64,000 nucleotides of DNA from CAZCCV01 sp964497515. Its GTDB lineage: Bacteria; Armatimonadota; UBA5829; DTLH01. Below the pieces are notes generated by a model. That model was not told the origin of the DNA and did no database searches. It saw only the letters and a list, made by a program, of their open reading frames with translations. Positions 8,375 through 17,113 of the stretch are shown here, in pieces; the stretch's first letter is position 1, and every line of letters starts with the position of its first letter. A program made the translations under genes and the position numbers. The DNA lies in contig CAZCCV010000002.1 in NCBI GenBank assembly GCA_964497515.1, positions 1 to 64,000 on the forward strand. Reading direction: 5' to 3'.

Positions 8375-9241
8375 ATGTGTTGTTTTAATCGAACTCAAGC
8401 TCGTTCTGGTTTCACTCTCATAGAGCTGCTCGTCGTTATAGCGATCATTGCCATACTCGCAGCTATACTTTTCCCAGTGTTGCTCTCAGCAAAGCGGGCT
8501 GCACAGTCTGCAACTTGCTGCAGCAATATGCGACAGGTGTGGACTGCGGTTTCGCAATACGCTAACGACAACAACTCGAAGTTTCCTCCAGTTGTCCGGA
8601 ATTTTACCAAGTTTCTAGATAAGAAATATGAGAATGATCCAGACCCGGAAAAAGACCTCAGTTGGCCGATGATCATCGGCAAATACTCCGGATGCAAGAT
8701 CAACATTGATCCCGGACATCATCCGCTCCATAACCCTGTGAATCCTTGGAGGATTATGCGATGTCCCATAGACAATGCTGATCCCATGAAGATTTGGACC
8801 CAGGGTGCACAGTGCCCGGATGGCAAACCCGGAACCTATGGTTGGTATGGCAACTGGGGACTCTGCTCATCGCCAGGTATGAACTTTGAGTATCTGTCTC
8901 CTGTGACTAATCCTGTGCAGATAGGTAGTGTAGTCCACTACATTCCTGATCCAGTGTCGATCAGCGCAGCCGTCAATCCGTCTAAGACAGTCGCGTTTTG
9001 CGAAAGCAAGTATATGACCACCGAGCAGCCAGTGTCGTATGGCTATTTCATAGTTGAGCCTCCCACGAACGATACTGTCAAATCGTGGTGGCGCTACGGC
9101 GGCTGGGCAAATATCGACAGCCCTCCAGGATGGGTTGGACAGAGGCACAACGGTAAAGCCAACGTCCTTTGGGTAGATGGTCACCTAAAGGCTATGTCGA
9201 TTGGCAGCCTCAGAGATCCGAGTCTTTGGGATTTGGAATAG
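8375..9241 (+). CDS. Prepilin-like protein with N-methylation and H-X9-DG motifs
   Basis: This is a 288-aa type-IV-pilin/type-II pseudopilin-like protein. The N-terminal leader ends with RSGFTLIELLVVIAIIAILAAILFP, with a prepilin peptidase site after Gly and Glu at +5. It carries the C-terminal signature RHNGKANVLWVDGH, the H-X9-DG motif known from large pilin-like families of Planctomycetes and Armatimonadota. The body holds several Cys-poor, Trp- and Gly-rich stretches. It should be exported, cleaved and assembled or anchored at the cell surface. SD strength is modest. A small membrane protein follows at once, and a terminator ends the pair. Confidence 0.9.
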   Translation: MCCFNRTQARSGFTLIELLVVIAIIAILAAILFPVLLSAKRAAQSATCCSNMRQVWTAVSQYANDNNSKFPPVVRNFTKFLDKKYENDPDPEKDLSWPMIIGKYSGCKINIDPGHHPLHNPVNPWRIMRCPIDNADPMKIWTQGAQCPDGKPGTYGWYGNWGLCSSPGMNFEYLSPVTNPVQIGSVVHYIPDPVSISAAVNPSKTVAFCESKYMTTEQPVSYGYFIVEPPTNDTVKSWWRYGGWANIDSPPGWVGQRHNGKANVLWVDGHLKAMSIGSLRDPSLWDLE

Positions 9242-9289
9242 AGTATCCTGAGTGCAGCGCAGTGGCTGCAGTTTATCTGGAGGTTACGA

Positions 9290-9547
9290 TTGAATAAGCA
9301 AGCAGGGCCGATACTTATTATCGCAGCTGTAATAATACTGATCGTCATCGGGTTTTTTTACTGGAAACATCTGAACCCGCCCATAGACTACGGAAGTGCA
9401 CAGCCAGCAGGGAGTTCAGGAGGCGGACTTGGTATGCCCACTCCTATCACCGGCCCTCCTCCTGGGGCAACGCCTCCATCAAATGGCCCTGGTTCACAGG
9501 AGCCAAAAGGAATGACTCCAAAGTCATTTCCGCCAGCCGGTGGATAG
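9290..9547 (+). CDS. Small single-pass membrane protein with a Pro/Gly tail
   Basis: The 85-aa product has a short Lys-containing N-terminus, one hydrophobic segment (residues 7-25, ending FFYWKH) and a flexible extracytoplasmic tail rich in Gly, Pro and Ser (PITGPPPG, GPGSQEPKG). The start is TTG with GGAGG six bases upstream, which fixes the frame. It follows the prepilin-like gene by 48 bases and is closed by the same terminator, so a role with that pilin is possible. I do not recognise a family. Confidence 0.7.
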   Translation: MNKQAGPILIIAAVIILIVIGFFYWKHLNPPIDYGSAQPAGSSGGGLGMPTPITGPPPGATPPSNGPGSQEPKGMTPKSFPPAGG

Positions 9548-9567
9548 TCTAAATGCTTCTGACTTGA

Positions 9568-9597
9568 GGGAGCTTACTATAGGGTAAGCTCCCTTTT
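9568..9597 (+). terminator. Rho-independent terminator of the prepilin operon
   Basis: A 10-bp stem (GGGAGCTTAC with GTAAGCTCCC) is followed by TTTT, 20 bases after the small membrane protein stop. Confidence 0.8.
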
Positions 9598-9618
9598 GCT
9601 TGTGCAGGGAGAGTGTTG

Positions 9619-10545
9619 TCATTCTTCCGAGTGGTTTTTGCTTTCGGCAGGTGTTTCAGCGGGGTTATAGGGCGCTGCATCTTTGCTAACAGGCTCGACG
9701 TGCGTTATTACATTAGCTCCGCCTAACGCTTGGCGCATCTTTTCTTCTACTACTTCCGTAAGGTCGTGAGCTTCCGAGAGACTCATGCTCTCTGATACTA
9801 TAATATGCACGTCAATGTGCCGCTCTGCCCCGGCTTTTCTAGTCCGCAGTTTGTGATACCCCACAATCTTTGGTTCCGATAGAAGAATGTCGCTGACCTT
9901 CTTAATCTCGTGCCGCGGGAGCCGTACGTCGACCAAAGGCCCACCGGACTCCATGACAAGCCTATAAGCCGCGCGCACAATTAACAACGCGACAGCTATG
10001 GCAATGATTGGGTCGATGACCGCAACGCCGGTTATGCTAATTGCAACCAGTCCTACAAACACCCCAGCCGATGTCCATACATCGGTCTGCAGATGAGCTG
10101 CATCGGCTGCTAGTGCTATGGAATCCGTCTTCTGCGCCACTTTGAAAAGCCATCGGGATATAACCAGGTTAACAGCGGCAGATACTGCCATTACAGCGAT
10201 CCCGATTGTGGGCTCAATTGGGTGAAGTCCCTTCACAGTCGCCGGGAGTCGCTTCACCGCTTCAAAGATAATAATACCTGCTGCGAAAAAGATCAGTGCA
10301 GCCTCAGCGAGCGCAGAGATGTTCTCGATTTTTCCGTGGCCGAAAGGGTGCTCGGCATCGGCGGGAGCTTCGGCAGCGCGAATAGAGAAGAATGCCATAA
10401 GGGAAGCCATCAGGTCTACTGCTGAGTGTGCTGCTTCGCTAATGATACTTACCGATCCACTCATAATGCCGGCGACGAACTTCAGGATTACCAGCAGGGT
10501 GTTAGAAGCTATCGAGAGAGCTGCAGCGCCTTGTTTACTCGACAT
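9619..10545 (-). CDS. Cation diffusion facilitator, zinc-type
   Basis: This is a 308-aa CDF transporter with about six membrane spans and a C-terminal cytoplasmic ferredoxin-like domain. These inner-membrane antiporters export Zn2+ or related metals. His-x3-Asp occurs both in TM2 (AHSAVDL) and in TM5 (HLQTDVW), the HD-HD arrangement associated with zinc. HPFGHGKIENISAL is the conserved loop between TM2 and TM3. The C-terminal domain contains AGAERHIDVHIIV. The ATG has only a weak SD. Cobalt or iron remain possible substrates. Confidence 0.9.
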   Translation of the reverse strand: MSSKQGAAALSIASNTLLVILKFVAGIMSGSVSIISEAAHSAVDLMASLMAFFSIRAAEAPADAEHPFGHGKIENISALAEAALIFFAAGIIIFEAVKRLPATVKGLHPIEPTIGIAVMAVSAAVNLVISRWLFKVAQKTDSIALAADAAHLQTDVWTSAGVFVGLVAISITGVAVIDPIIAIAVALLIVRAAYRLVMESGGPLVDVRLPRHEIKKVSDILLSEPKIVGYHKLRTRKAGAERHIDVHIIVSESMSLSEAHDLTEVVEEKMRQALGGANVITHVEPVSKDAAPYNPAETPAESKNHSEE

Positions 10546-10817
10546 ATTGGGCCACCGTCTGTATCGTCAAACTCCGTCCGAAGCACAGTTTCGGATCAGG
10601 CACACAGGAAGCAGCGGTGTATTCTAGTATTCTTCCGCCCAATTCCTTCGGCTAACAGTATACCACTAGTCTAAGCTCTCGATGCAAGGGTGGCTCCGGT
10701 CTTAGTTAGTGACATTCATTCACTGATATCGATGTCTAAAGAAGGATTCTGCACGAAGCGAAACGAAGGTACAGAAGTCTGCTGTGAGGTTGCCGTAAGG
10801 CGGGCGGGGAGTTACGA

Positions 10818-11702
10818 TTGAGTTCTGAAATAACGGGGATTGGGCTGATTGTCAATGCAGACGACTTTGGTCTGACTCCGGCAGTGAACAAAGGGATAAT
10901 AGAGGCACACGAACGAGGTATACTGACCAGTGCAACGCTTATGGCTAACTCACCGTTTATGCAAGATGCGATTGATCTCGCAAAAGCGCACCCAAACCTG
11001 GGCGTTGGAGTTCACGTGTGCCTGTCGGGTGACATCCCAGTGCTTGCGGGTGATGAACTGCAAGGGCTGGTAGACAAGGGCGGCGAACTCCCTGGCGCGT
11101 TCAAGTTGATGCAGAGAGCGTCGCTACCCATCGTGTGGCCAGCGATTTGCAAAGAGGTTGCTGCGCAGGTTCAAAGAATCGTTGATACAGGCATCAGTAT
11201 TACGCATCTTGATGCCCACAAGCACGTTCTTATACATCCGGCTATACTTGCTGCTATGATGTCTGTTGCGAGGGATTTTGGCATTAGAGCCATACGTGCG
11301 CCAGTGGAAGATCGCTCGATCAGCAAAGGTCTTGGAGAATCACGCGCCAAAGGCGGAGGTCTACGCACTGCTATAATCAGCACTTTTGCGATGCGGGCAA
11401 AACGGACTCTCAAGCGCGAAGGTTTTGCTGTCACAGACAGTTTTTTCGGGATTACCCGCACTGGAGAATGGGATGCTGCGTCGATGTCTAAGGCCATATC
11501 TCGGCTTCGCCCAGGAATCACAGAGTTTATGGTTCATCCGGGATTGATCGATGACGAACTGCGTCGAACGCGCACCAGGCTGGTAGAGTCGCGCGTCGCT
11601 GAACTGAAAGCGCTGACCTCGCCTGAAGTGCGTCAGACCGCAAATGCAGGAATCCGATTGATGACATTCCGCGATTTGATTGATAGTACAAAGGACGTCT
11701 AA
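10818..11702 (+). CDS. YdjC/ChbG/HpnK-family carbohydrate deacetylase
   Basis: This is a 294-aa deacetylase-fold protein. The family includes chitooligosaccharide deacetylase ChbG and hopanoid-associated HpnK. LIVNADDFGLTPAVNKGI near residue 10 supplies the Asp-Asp pair. THLDAHKHVLIHP near residue 130 supplies His ligands, and EFMVHPG near residue 238 completes the metal site. The start is TTG behind GGGGAG. The stop overlaps the next start as TAATG, so it is translationally coupled to a lipid-linked glycosyltransferase. This suggests removal of an N-acetyl group from a polyprenyl- or hopanoid-linked sugar. That step is inference. Confidence 0.85.
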   Translation: MSSEITGIGLIVNADDFGLTPAVNKGIIEAHERGILTSATLMANSPFMQDAIDLAKAHPNLGVGVHVCLSGDIPVLAGDELQGLVDKGGELPGAFKLMQRASLPIVWPAICKEVAAQVQRIVDTGISITHLDAHKHVLIHPAILAAMMSVARDFGIRAIRAPVEDRSISKGLGESRAKGGGLRTAIISTFAMRAKRTLKREGFAVTDSFFGITRTGEWDAASMSKAISRLRPGITEFMVHPGLIDDELRRTRTRLVESRVAELKALTSPEVRQTANAGIRLMTFRDLIDSTKDV

Positions 11703-12682
11703 TGACTGATACACGCGAATGCTACGATATTTCCGTTGTGGTGCCGTGCTACAACGAAGAAGAGAATGCGCCCCCGCTTTACCAGAGACTCCGGGATGTT
11801 CTCGAAGGTCTGGGGAAGACCTTTGAGGTTGTTTTTGTCGACGATGGCAGCACCGATACTACTTTTGCGGTGCTAAGCAAAATGCACAAAGCGGACAGAA
11901 GAGTAAAGATTGTCCGGTTTCGCCGCAACTTCGGTCAGACAGCGGCTTTGGCTGCAGGGTTCGATTATGCCGTCGGCGACGTGATAATTGCTATAGATGG
12001 TGATTTGCAGTATCAACCAGAAGACATACCGCGACTCCTCGAAAAGATCGACGAGGGATATGATATAGCGAGTGGTTGGAGGTCTAATCGAAAGAGCGAC
12101 AATTATATTACGCGCAGGTTGCCGTCTCTCGTTGCAAACAGGATGATGGCCAAACTGAGCGGTGTTGCATTGCACGATTTCGGATCTACTTTCAAAGCCT
12201 ATCGTCAAGATGTAGCGCACGAGATTCGGCTTTATGGCGAAATGCACCGATTCGTCCCTGCCCTCGCAAGCGCTGTAGGCGCTAGAATCGCTGAAGTCCC
12301 CGTGGAACTGAAGCCAAGAATTAGAGGCAAATCTAACTACGGCTTGGGTCGCACCTGGCGAGTGCTTTTGGATATAATGGCTGTCAAATTCTTTATTAGC
12401 TACTCTAAGCAGCCGCTCAGACTCTTTGGTTTGATCGGACTTCTGATGGGACTCGGCGGGTTTGGTATTATGCTTGTGCTGAGTATTATGAAAATCTTCG
12501 GAGAGCCGTTTGGCGAGCATCAGCCGCTTGTTCTGCTTGGAATACTGATGATGGTTTTGGGAGTGCAGTTTATATCGTTGGGGCTTATGGGCGACCTCAT
12601 GTCTCGCACATACTACGAATCACAAGGTAAAGCGATTTACAGCGTCCGAGAGACTTTGGGATGCAGCGATCCGAAGCGTTAA
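11702..12682 (+). CDS. GT2 polyprenyl-phosphate glycosyltransferase (ArnC/DPM1-like)
   Basis: This is a 326-aa inverting GT-A glycosyltransferase. VVVPCYNEEENAPPLYQRL opens the fold, VVFVDDGSTD binds the nucleotide sugar, and DGDLQYQPEDIPRL carries the catalytic block. Two C-terminal membrane helices (about residues 238-260 and 275-297) match the DPM1/ArnC/GtrB type, which loads a sugar onto a polyprenyl phosphate at the inner membrane. The preceding deacetylase gene overlaps its start by one base. Together they resemble lipid A or cell-envelope sugar modification modules. Confidence 0.9.
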   Translation: MTDTRECYDISVVVPCYNEEENAPPLYQRLRDVLEGLGKTFEVVFVDDGSTDTTFAVLSKMHKADRRVKIVRFRRNFGQTAALAAGFDYAVGDVIIAIDGDLQYQPEDIPRLLEKIDEGYDIASGWRSNRKSDNYITRRLPSLVANRMMAKLSGVALHDFGSTFKAYRQDVAHEIRLYGEMHRFVPALASAVGARIAEVPVELKPRIRGKSNYGLGRTWRVLLDIMAVKFFISYSKQPLRLFGLIGLLMGLGGFGIMLVLSIMKIFGEPFGEHQPLVLLGILMMVLGVQFISLGLMGDLMSRTYYESQGKAIYSVRETLGCSDPKR

Positions 12683-12711
12683 ACGTATTCCCAACACAAT
12701 CACAAAAACGT

Positions 12712-12741
12712 GTGAGCCGAGCCCCTAGAGTCTCGGCTCAC
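12712..12741. terminator. Bidirectional terminator
   Basis: A perfect 10-bp stem (GTGAGCCGAG with CTCGGCTCAC) has TTTGTATTT on the right side and ACGTTTTTG on the minus-strand side. It sits between two convergent genes, a glycosyltransferase and a peptidase. Confidence 0.8.
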
Positions 12742-12748
12742 TTTGTAT

Positions 12749-14878
12749 TTACAGGTTCTCCACCAGAAACTCAGTCATTCTCGTGAACAGATGCATGTGC
12801 GTCTTTCCACCGGATATTCCGTGGTCTCTATTCGGCAGGAAGTGAACTTCAAATCGCTTTCCTGCTTTTACGAGTGCTTCCACTAGTTCCAATGAGTTCT
12901 GGTAGTGCACGTTGTCGTCAGTGATACCGTGCACCAGCAGGAACTTGCCCTTAAGGTTCTCGGCGTGCGAGAGCGGCGCGTTTTCGTCGTAACCAGCGGG
13001 GTTCTCCTGAGGGGTCCGCATATATCGCTCTGTATAAACAGTATCGTAGTAACGGAAGTTGGTTACGGATGCTATTGCTACCGAAGCCTTGAACACATCC
13101 GCTCCGCGCAGAATACACCCACTCGCCATAAATCCGCCGTAACTCCAGCCCGTGACTCCGATTCTGGAAGCATCAACGAATGGCAGGCTGCCCAGATACT
13201 TTGCTGCTTCAATCTGGTCGATCACCTCATATTTGCCGAGCTGCAGGTAGGTGCACTTGCGAAACTCCTCGCCGCGCGCGCCCGTTCCACGGCCATCGAC
13301 GGATGCCACAATGAACCCCTGCTGAGCAAGATAGTTGTTCCAGCCAAATTCCCAGGAGTTCATTACTGTCTGTGAGTTCGGACCACCGTAAACAGTAATA
13401 ATAAGCGGATACTTCCTGGTTTTATCAAAGCCTGGAGGTTTTAGCATCCATCCGTTTAGCTCGAACCCTTCTGAAGTTGTGAACTTGAAGTACTCTTTGG
13501 AAGTAGTATTGTACTTCGCCAGTGTTTCGAGCAGGGCGGAATTGTCTTCTAGCTGCCTTACAAGGTTGGCGTCCGCCGTATGCAGTGTGATTACAGGTGG
13601 TGTAGTGGAATTTGTAAATGTGTTGATGTAATACTTGAGCCCCTTGCTGAAAACTGTCGAGTTGCATCCGTCTGTTCTGGTGAGGCTCTTTACATCAGTT
13701 CCATCGAGCTTCACCGAGCAGAGTGTCCGCTCGAGTGGTGTAGGCAGGGCGGCAGTATAGTATACGCGCCCGTTCTCTTCATTCAGGCCGTGGAATTCCG
13801 TGATATCAAAATCACCCTTGGTCAGTTGCTGGATTTCTTTGCCATCAATATCGAACAGGTGAATCCTGCGCCAGCCGGTTCTCTCGCTCACAATCAGGAT
13901 CCGTTTGCCATCGTTCAAGAAAGTCAGGCTTCCATCGGTATCGAGATAGCGTTCGTTCTGATCCTGATAGACCACTCTGCTCTTACCCGTTTTCGTATCA
14001 GCGAGGAGAATCTTCAAGGTGTCCTGTCGGCGATTGACGCGCAAAACAGCCAAATCCTTCGATGTCTTTATCCATTTGATGCGAGGGATATATTGGTCTG
14101 TTTCGCTGCCTACGTCGACCTTCACTGTCGATTTGTCTGCCACACTGTATATGTGAACGCTTACAACAGCATTATCTTCGCCAGCCCTGGGGTATTTGTA
14201 AGTCACCAACTCAGGGTATTTGCCTGTGAATCGCTGCATTTCAAACTGAAGAACACGGTTCTCGTCGAACCGCTGAAAAGCTATGAGCTTTCCATCCGAA
14301 GACCATTCGAAGGCTCGCTTCAGCCCGAACTCCTCTTCGTATACCCAGTCCGCTGCACCGTTGATTATGCTATTTTTCTTTCCGTCAGCAGTTATCTGAG
14401 TCTCTCGACCAGTCTCCAGGTCTTTTACAAAGAGGTTGTTTCCACTGACAAATGCAACTTTGGAGCCATCTGGAGAAAATGTGGCAAGCTGCTGTTTAGG
14501 CCTGTTCGAAAGTGGGGTGATTGCCTTTGTCTCGACATCCCAGATGTAGTATTTCGCCGTGAACGAGTGACGATATATTTTTTTCGTCCGTGTGGCAAGC
14601 AAGATTCGCGTTTCGTCCTTCGAAAAATCGTAGGCTTCAACTTCTTTCACGATCTTGCCCTTCACCCAAGCGGTATCGAAAAGCGTGTCTGTGCATTTGC
14701 CGGTTTCGTAGCTGTACTGAAGTATCTTCTTCTTTTCTTCAAGCGTTGTGTAGCTTAAGCCGGACTCCATCGATCTTAGTCCCGCGATAGTCTTCGATTG
14801 AAATGTCTTGTTCTCCGACCACAAATCCTCTGGTGTAATTGCTTTCAGCTCAGTTTGGCTGGCAGTTCCTTTAGGCAT
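12749..14878 (-). CDS. S9-family dipeptidyl peptidase (DPP-IV-like)
   Basis: This is a 709-aa serine peptidase of clan SC, with a beta-propeller (about residues 50-440) followed by an alpha/beta hydrolase domain. The nucleophile is in GWSYGGFM near residue 580, Asp in HGITDDNVH and His in RDHGISGG close to the end. YGGPNSQ and WEFGWNNYLA are typical of the DPP-IV branch. It should cleave dipeptides from peptide N-termini. No signal peptide is seen: the protein starts MPKGTASQTELK, with AGGAG seven bases before the ATG. It therefore looks cytoplasmic, which is unusual for relatives that are commonly exported. Confidence 0.92.
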   Translation of the reverse strand: MPKGTASQTELKAITPEDLWSENKTFQSKTIAGLRSMESGLSYTTLEEKKKILQYSYETGKCTDTLFDTAWVKGKIVKEVEAYDFSKDETRILLATRTKKIYRHSFTAKYYIWDVETKAITPLSNRPKQQLATFSPDGSKVAFVSGNNLFVKDLETGRETQITADGKKNSIINGAADWVYEEEFGLKRAFEWSSDGKLIAFQRFDENRVLQFEMQRFTGKYPELVTYKYPRAGEDNAVVSVHIYSVADKSTVKVDVGSETDQYIPRIKWIKTSKDLAVLRVNRRQDTLKILLADTKTGKSRVVYQDQNERYLDTDGSLTFLNDGKRILIVSERTGWRRIHLFDIDGKEIQQLTKGDFDITEFHGLNEENGRVYYTAALPTPLERTLCSVKLDGTDVKSLTRTDGCNSTVFSKGLKYYINTFTNSTTPPVITLHTADANLVRQLEDNSALLETLAKYNTTSKEYFKFTTSEGFELNGWMLKPPGFDKTRKYPLIITVYGGPNSQTVMNSWEFGWNNYLAQQGFIVASVDGRGTGARGEEFRKCTYLQLGKYEVIDQIEAAKYLGSLPFVDASRIGVTGWSYGGFMASGCILRGADVFKASVAIASVTNFRYYDTVYTERYMRTPQENPAGYDENAPLSHAENLKGKFLLVHGITDDNVHYQNSLELVEALVKAGKRFEVHFLPNRDHGISGGKTHMHLFTRMTEFLVENL

Positions 14879-14981
14879 GGGTATCTCCTGCTCCGTGTGT
14901 TTCTTTAGTGGGTAACGCCCTTAGTATACTTAGTTGTGCATCCGCTTACGTCCTTCCGCTTCGGTTACGTACTTCCCCTGA

Positions 14982-15011
14982 TTGACAGATAAGCCGCCTA
15001 TACGGTATCTA
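14982..15011 (+). promoter_or_regulatory. Possible promoter of the beta-helix gene
   Basis: A perfect TTGACA is followed after 18 bases by TATCTA. A transcript would start near 15018. Confidence 0.45.
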
Positions 15012-15078
15012 AAGACTATACAATATGCGGCACGAGGCTTCGACTGCCGCTCTATGCAAACGACAGGAGTCCTTAACT

Positions 15079-17064
15079 GTGCAGGAAATCGTTATTACGA
15101 AGGATACTACACTCGAGCGGTCTGAAATTGTGGGCACCAGGATAGTCATCCGAGCCAACAACATTACAGTGGACGGAGGCGGTGCCGTGCTGGTCGGACC
15201 TGGCCAGAAGGGCGATCTGGCCTCGTTTGAGTCTGCTGGCACGGCAATTGTCGCCGATGGCTGTGTCAATGTTACGCTCAAGAACCTTAGCGCAAGAGGC
15301 TTCGAATCCGGCCTTAAGCTCACAGACTGTAGCGGTTGGATTGTGGAGAAGTGCGACTTTTCCGACAACTATCACAATCCGGAGTTCGGCTGGGGAGAAC
15401 TCCCTCCTCGTGGAGGTATTATTCTAAACCGCGTCCGAACATCAGTCTTCAGACGCAATAGAGCAAGCAATGTGTGGGATGCACTGAATATGGTGGATTC
15501 CGATGATAACGAGTTTATCGAGAACGATTTTTCGCACTGCTCCAACGTCTGCGCCAAGCTCTGGACTTCGAGTCGAAACAGGTTTATCAAAAACGATCTC
15601 TCCTGGGGGCTCAGAATCGATCGTTCTATCGGAGAGGTTCACGCGAGAGACTCCACGGGAGTGCTTATCGAAAGTGGCTCGAACGACAACTACTGGCGTG
15701 AAAACGATATAACCTATGGCGGTGATGGAGTATTTATCCGCGTGCTGAACGGCTGGATTTCTACAGGCAACGTCTTTATCGAAAACGATACATCGTACGC
15801 CAACAACAACTGCGTAGAGTGTTGGAGCCCACGAAATGTGTTTATCCGCAACAAAGCCAATCACGGGTCTTATGGTTTCTGGATGGGTGGAAGTGACCAA
15901 AGCGTGCTAATCGGCAATGAAGCAGGCTATAATGGCCAACCAGATGAGCACCAGAACGCCCCAGTATCCGATCTTATGGGCTTCGCAGGGATAATCTTTG
16001 CCTGCGGCCCTGGTAGCCACTGCATAATCGAGGGCAACTACTGCCACCATAACGGTTCTGGAATCGTTTTCCAGGGCGATCGGAAGTCGGAAGGCGAAAA
16101 ATGGAAAATTTACCACTGGATCGTCCAGAACAACCGATTGGAGCACAACAGGCGAGCTATATATGCAGAGCACGCAGATTGGGTTTTTATCGGCCAGAAC
16201 AAGTGCAGCAATAACGCCGAAGAGGATTATATCCGAAACGTCACTCGGCTGACTCGCGGAGAGGATAGCCCTGGAAACGTTGCTGCGCCAGTGGTTAAGC
16301 TGACTGGTCCCGAGCTCATTAGCGTTAACACACCGGTCACCTTCGATGCATCAGCGAGTTACGACCCGCAGGGAAGGGCACTCAAATATGAGTGGGATTT
16401 GGGTGAGTGCACATCCGACCAACCCGCTATTACCCATTCCTTCACCAAACCCGGTTTCTATCGAGTGGGGCTTACAGTGACTAATGGAACACTCTCTTCA
16501 CTCGGTTGGCGCGACCTTGTTGTTACCGAAACAACCGTAGATGAGATGGGTACAGAACTCTCTGCTGAGGAGTGGGGATTCGAAGCGACCGGAGATAACG
16601 AAATTATCTTCGAAAACGATGCAGATTCCGTCATCGGCCGATATTCGCTCAAGTTTTCACCGAGGATCTGTGATGGCGAGATGGCAACAGCTGTCTATCC
16701 GAAAACGCAGGACGCTGGTTGGGATCTTTCCGATAGAAGGAATCTGGTCTTCTGGTTCAAAGCAAACAACCCAAATATCCCTGTGGAGGGTTCCGAGGAT
16801 GGCGCAGTCTCTCTCACTCTTGCAGGAGAGGGTGGGGAACTGAAGTTTACTGGCTTCGATTGCCGTATAATGCCGGGCGGGCTCTATAGCGAGGCTAGAT
16901 GGACATGGTACCGCGTCGAGATTCCGTTGGCGGGTGATGATGCCTGGAAGTTGGAGAAGACCGGAGATGTCAATATGAAGTGCGTGAACGCGATATGCTT
17001 CGCTGTCAAAACACCGGGAGTTATGCCATATACAATCTGGATCGATGGCCTGCGTTTTGAATAG
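15079..17064 (+). CDS. Right-handed beta-helix protein with a PKD domain
   Basis: The protein is 661 aa from the chosen GTG, which has AGGAG nine bases upstream. An ATG at 15025 is in frame but lacks an SD. Residues about 20-400 form repeated short strands with Asn ladders (NITVDGGG, NVTLKNLSARG, NRFIKNDLSW, NVFIRNKANHG), as in NosD/pectate-lyase-like beta-helices. A PKD domain follows (SVNTPVTFDASASYDPQGR), then a C-terminal jelly-roll-like carbohydrate-binding region (residues about 490-661). These proteins usually bind or cut polysaccharide outside the cell, but no signal peptide is evident. The catalytic residues are not identifiable, so no enzyme name is given. Confidence 0.85.
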   Translation: MQEIVITKDTTLERSEIVGTRIVIRANNITVDGGGAVLVGPGQKGDLASFESAGTAIVADGCVNVTLKNLSARGFESGLKLTDCSGWIVEKCDFSDNYHNPEFGWGELPPRGGIILNRVRTSVFRRNRASNVWDALNMVDSDDNEFIENDFSHCSNVCAKLWTSSRNRFIKNDLSWGLRIDRSIGEVHARDSTGVLIESGSNDNYWRENDITYGGDGVFIRVLNGWISTGNVFIENDTSYANNNCVECWSPRNVFIRNKANHGSYGFWMGGSDQSVLIGNEAGYNGQPDEHQNAPVSDLMGFAGIIFACGPGSHCIIEGNYCHHNGSGIVFQGDRKSEGEKWKIYHWIVQNNRLEHNRRAIYAEHADWVFIGQNKCSNNAEEDYIRNVTRLTRGEDSPGNVAAPVVKLTGPELISVNTPVTFDASASYDPQGRALKYEWDLGECTSDQPAITHSFTKPGFYRVGLTVTNGTLSSLGWRDLVVTETTVDEMGTELSAEEWGFEATGDNEIIFENDADSVIGRYSLKFSPRICDGEMATAVYPKTQDAGWDLSDRRNLVFWFKANNPNIPVEGSEDGAVSLTLAGEGGELKFTGFDCRIMPGGLYSEARWTWYRVEIPLAGDDAWKLEKTGDVNMKCVNAICFAVKTPGVMPYTIWIDGLRFE

Positions 17065-17078
17065 TCGTTAGTTGTAAT

Positions 17079-17112
17079 GCGATGGGCAGACATTCTGCCC
17101 ATCGCTTTTTTT
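17079..17112 (+). terminator. Rho-independent terminator of the beta-helix gene
   Basis: A 12-bp perfect stem (GCGATGGGCAGA with TCTGCCCATCGC, 3-base loop) is followed by seven T. It begins 15 bases after the stop. Confidence 0.93.
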
Positions 17113-17113
17113 A

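Noticed and set aside
13580..14758. Long plus-strand open frame of 392 codons
   Set aside because: It is antisense to the well-supported S9 peptidase, has no family signature and is rich in Cys and Phe as expected of an antisense frame.
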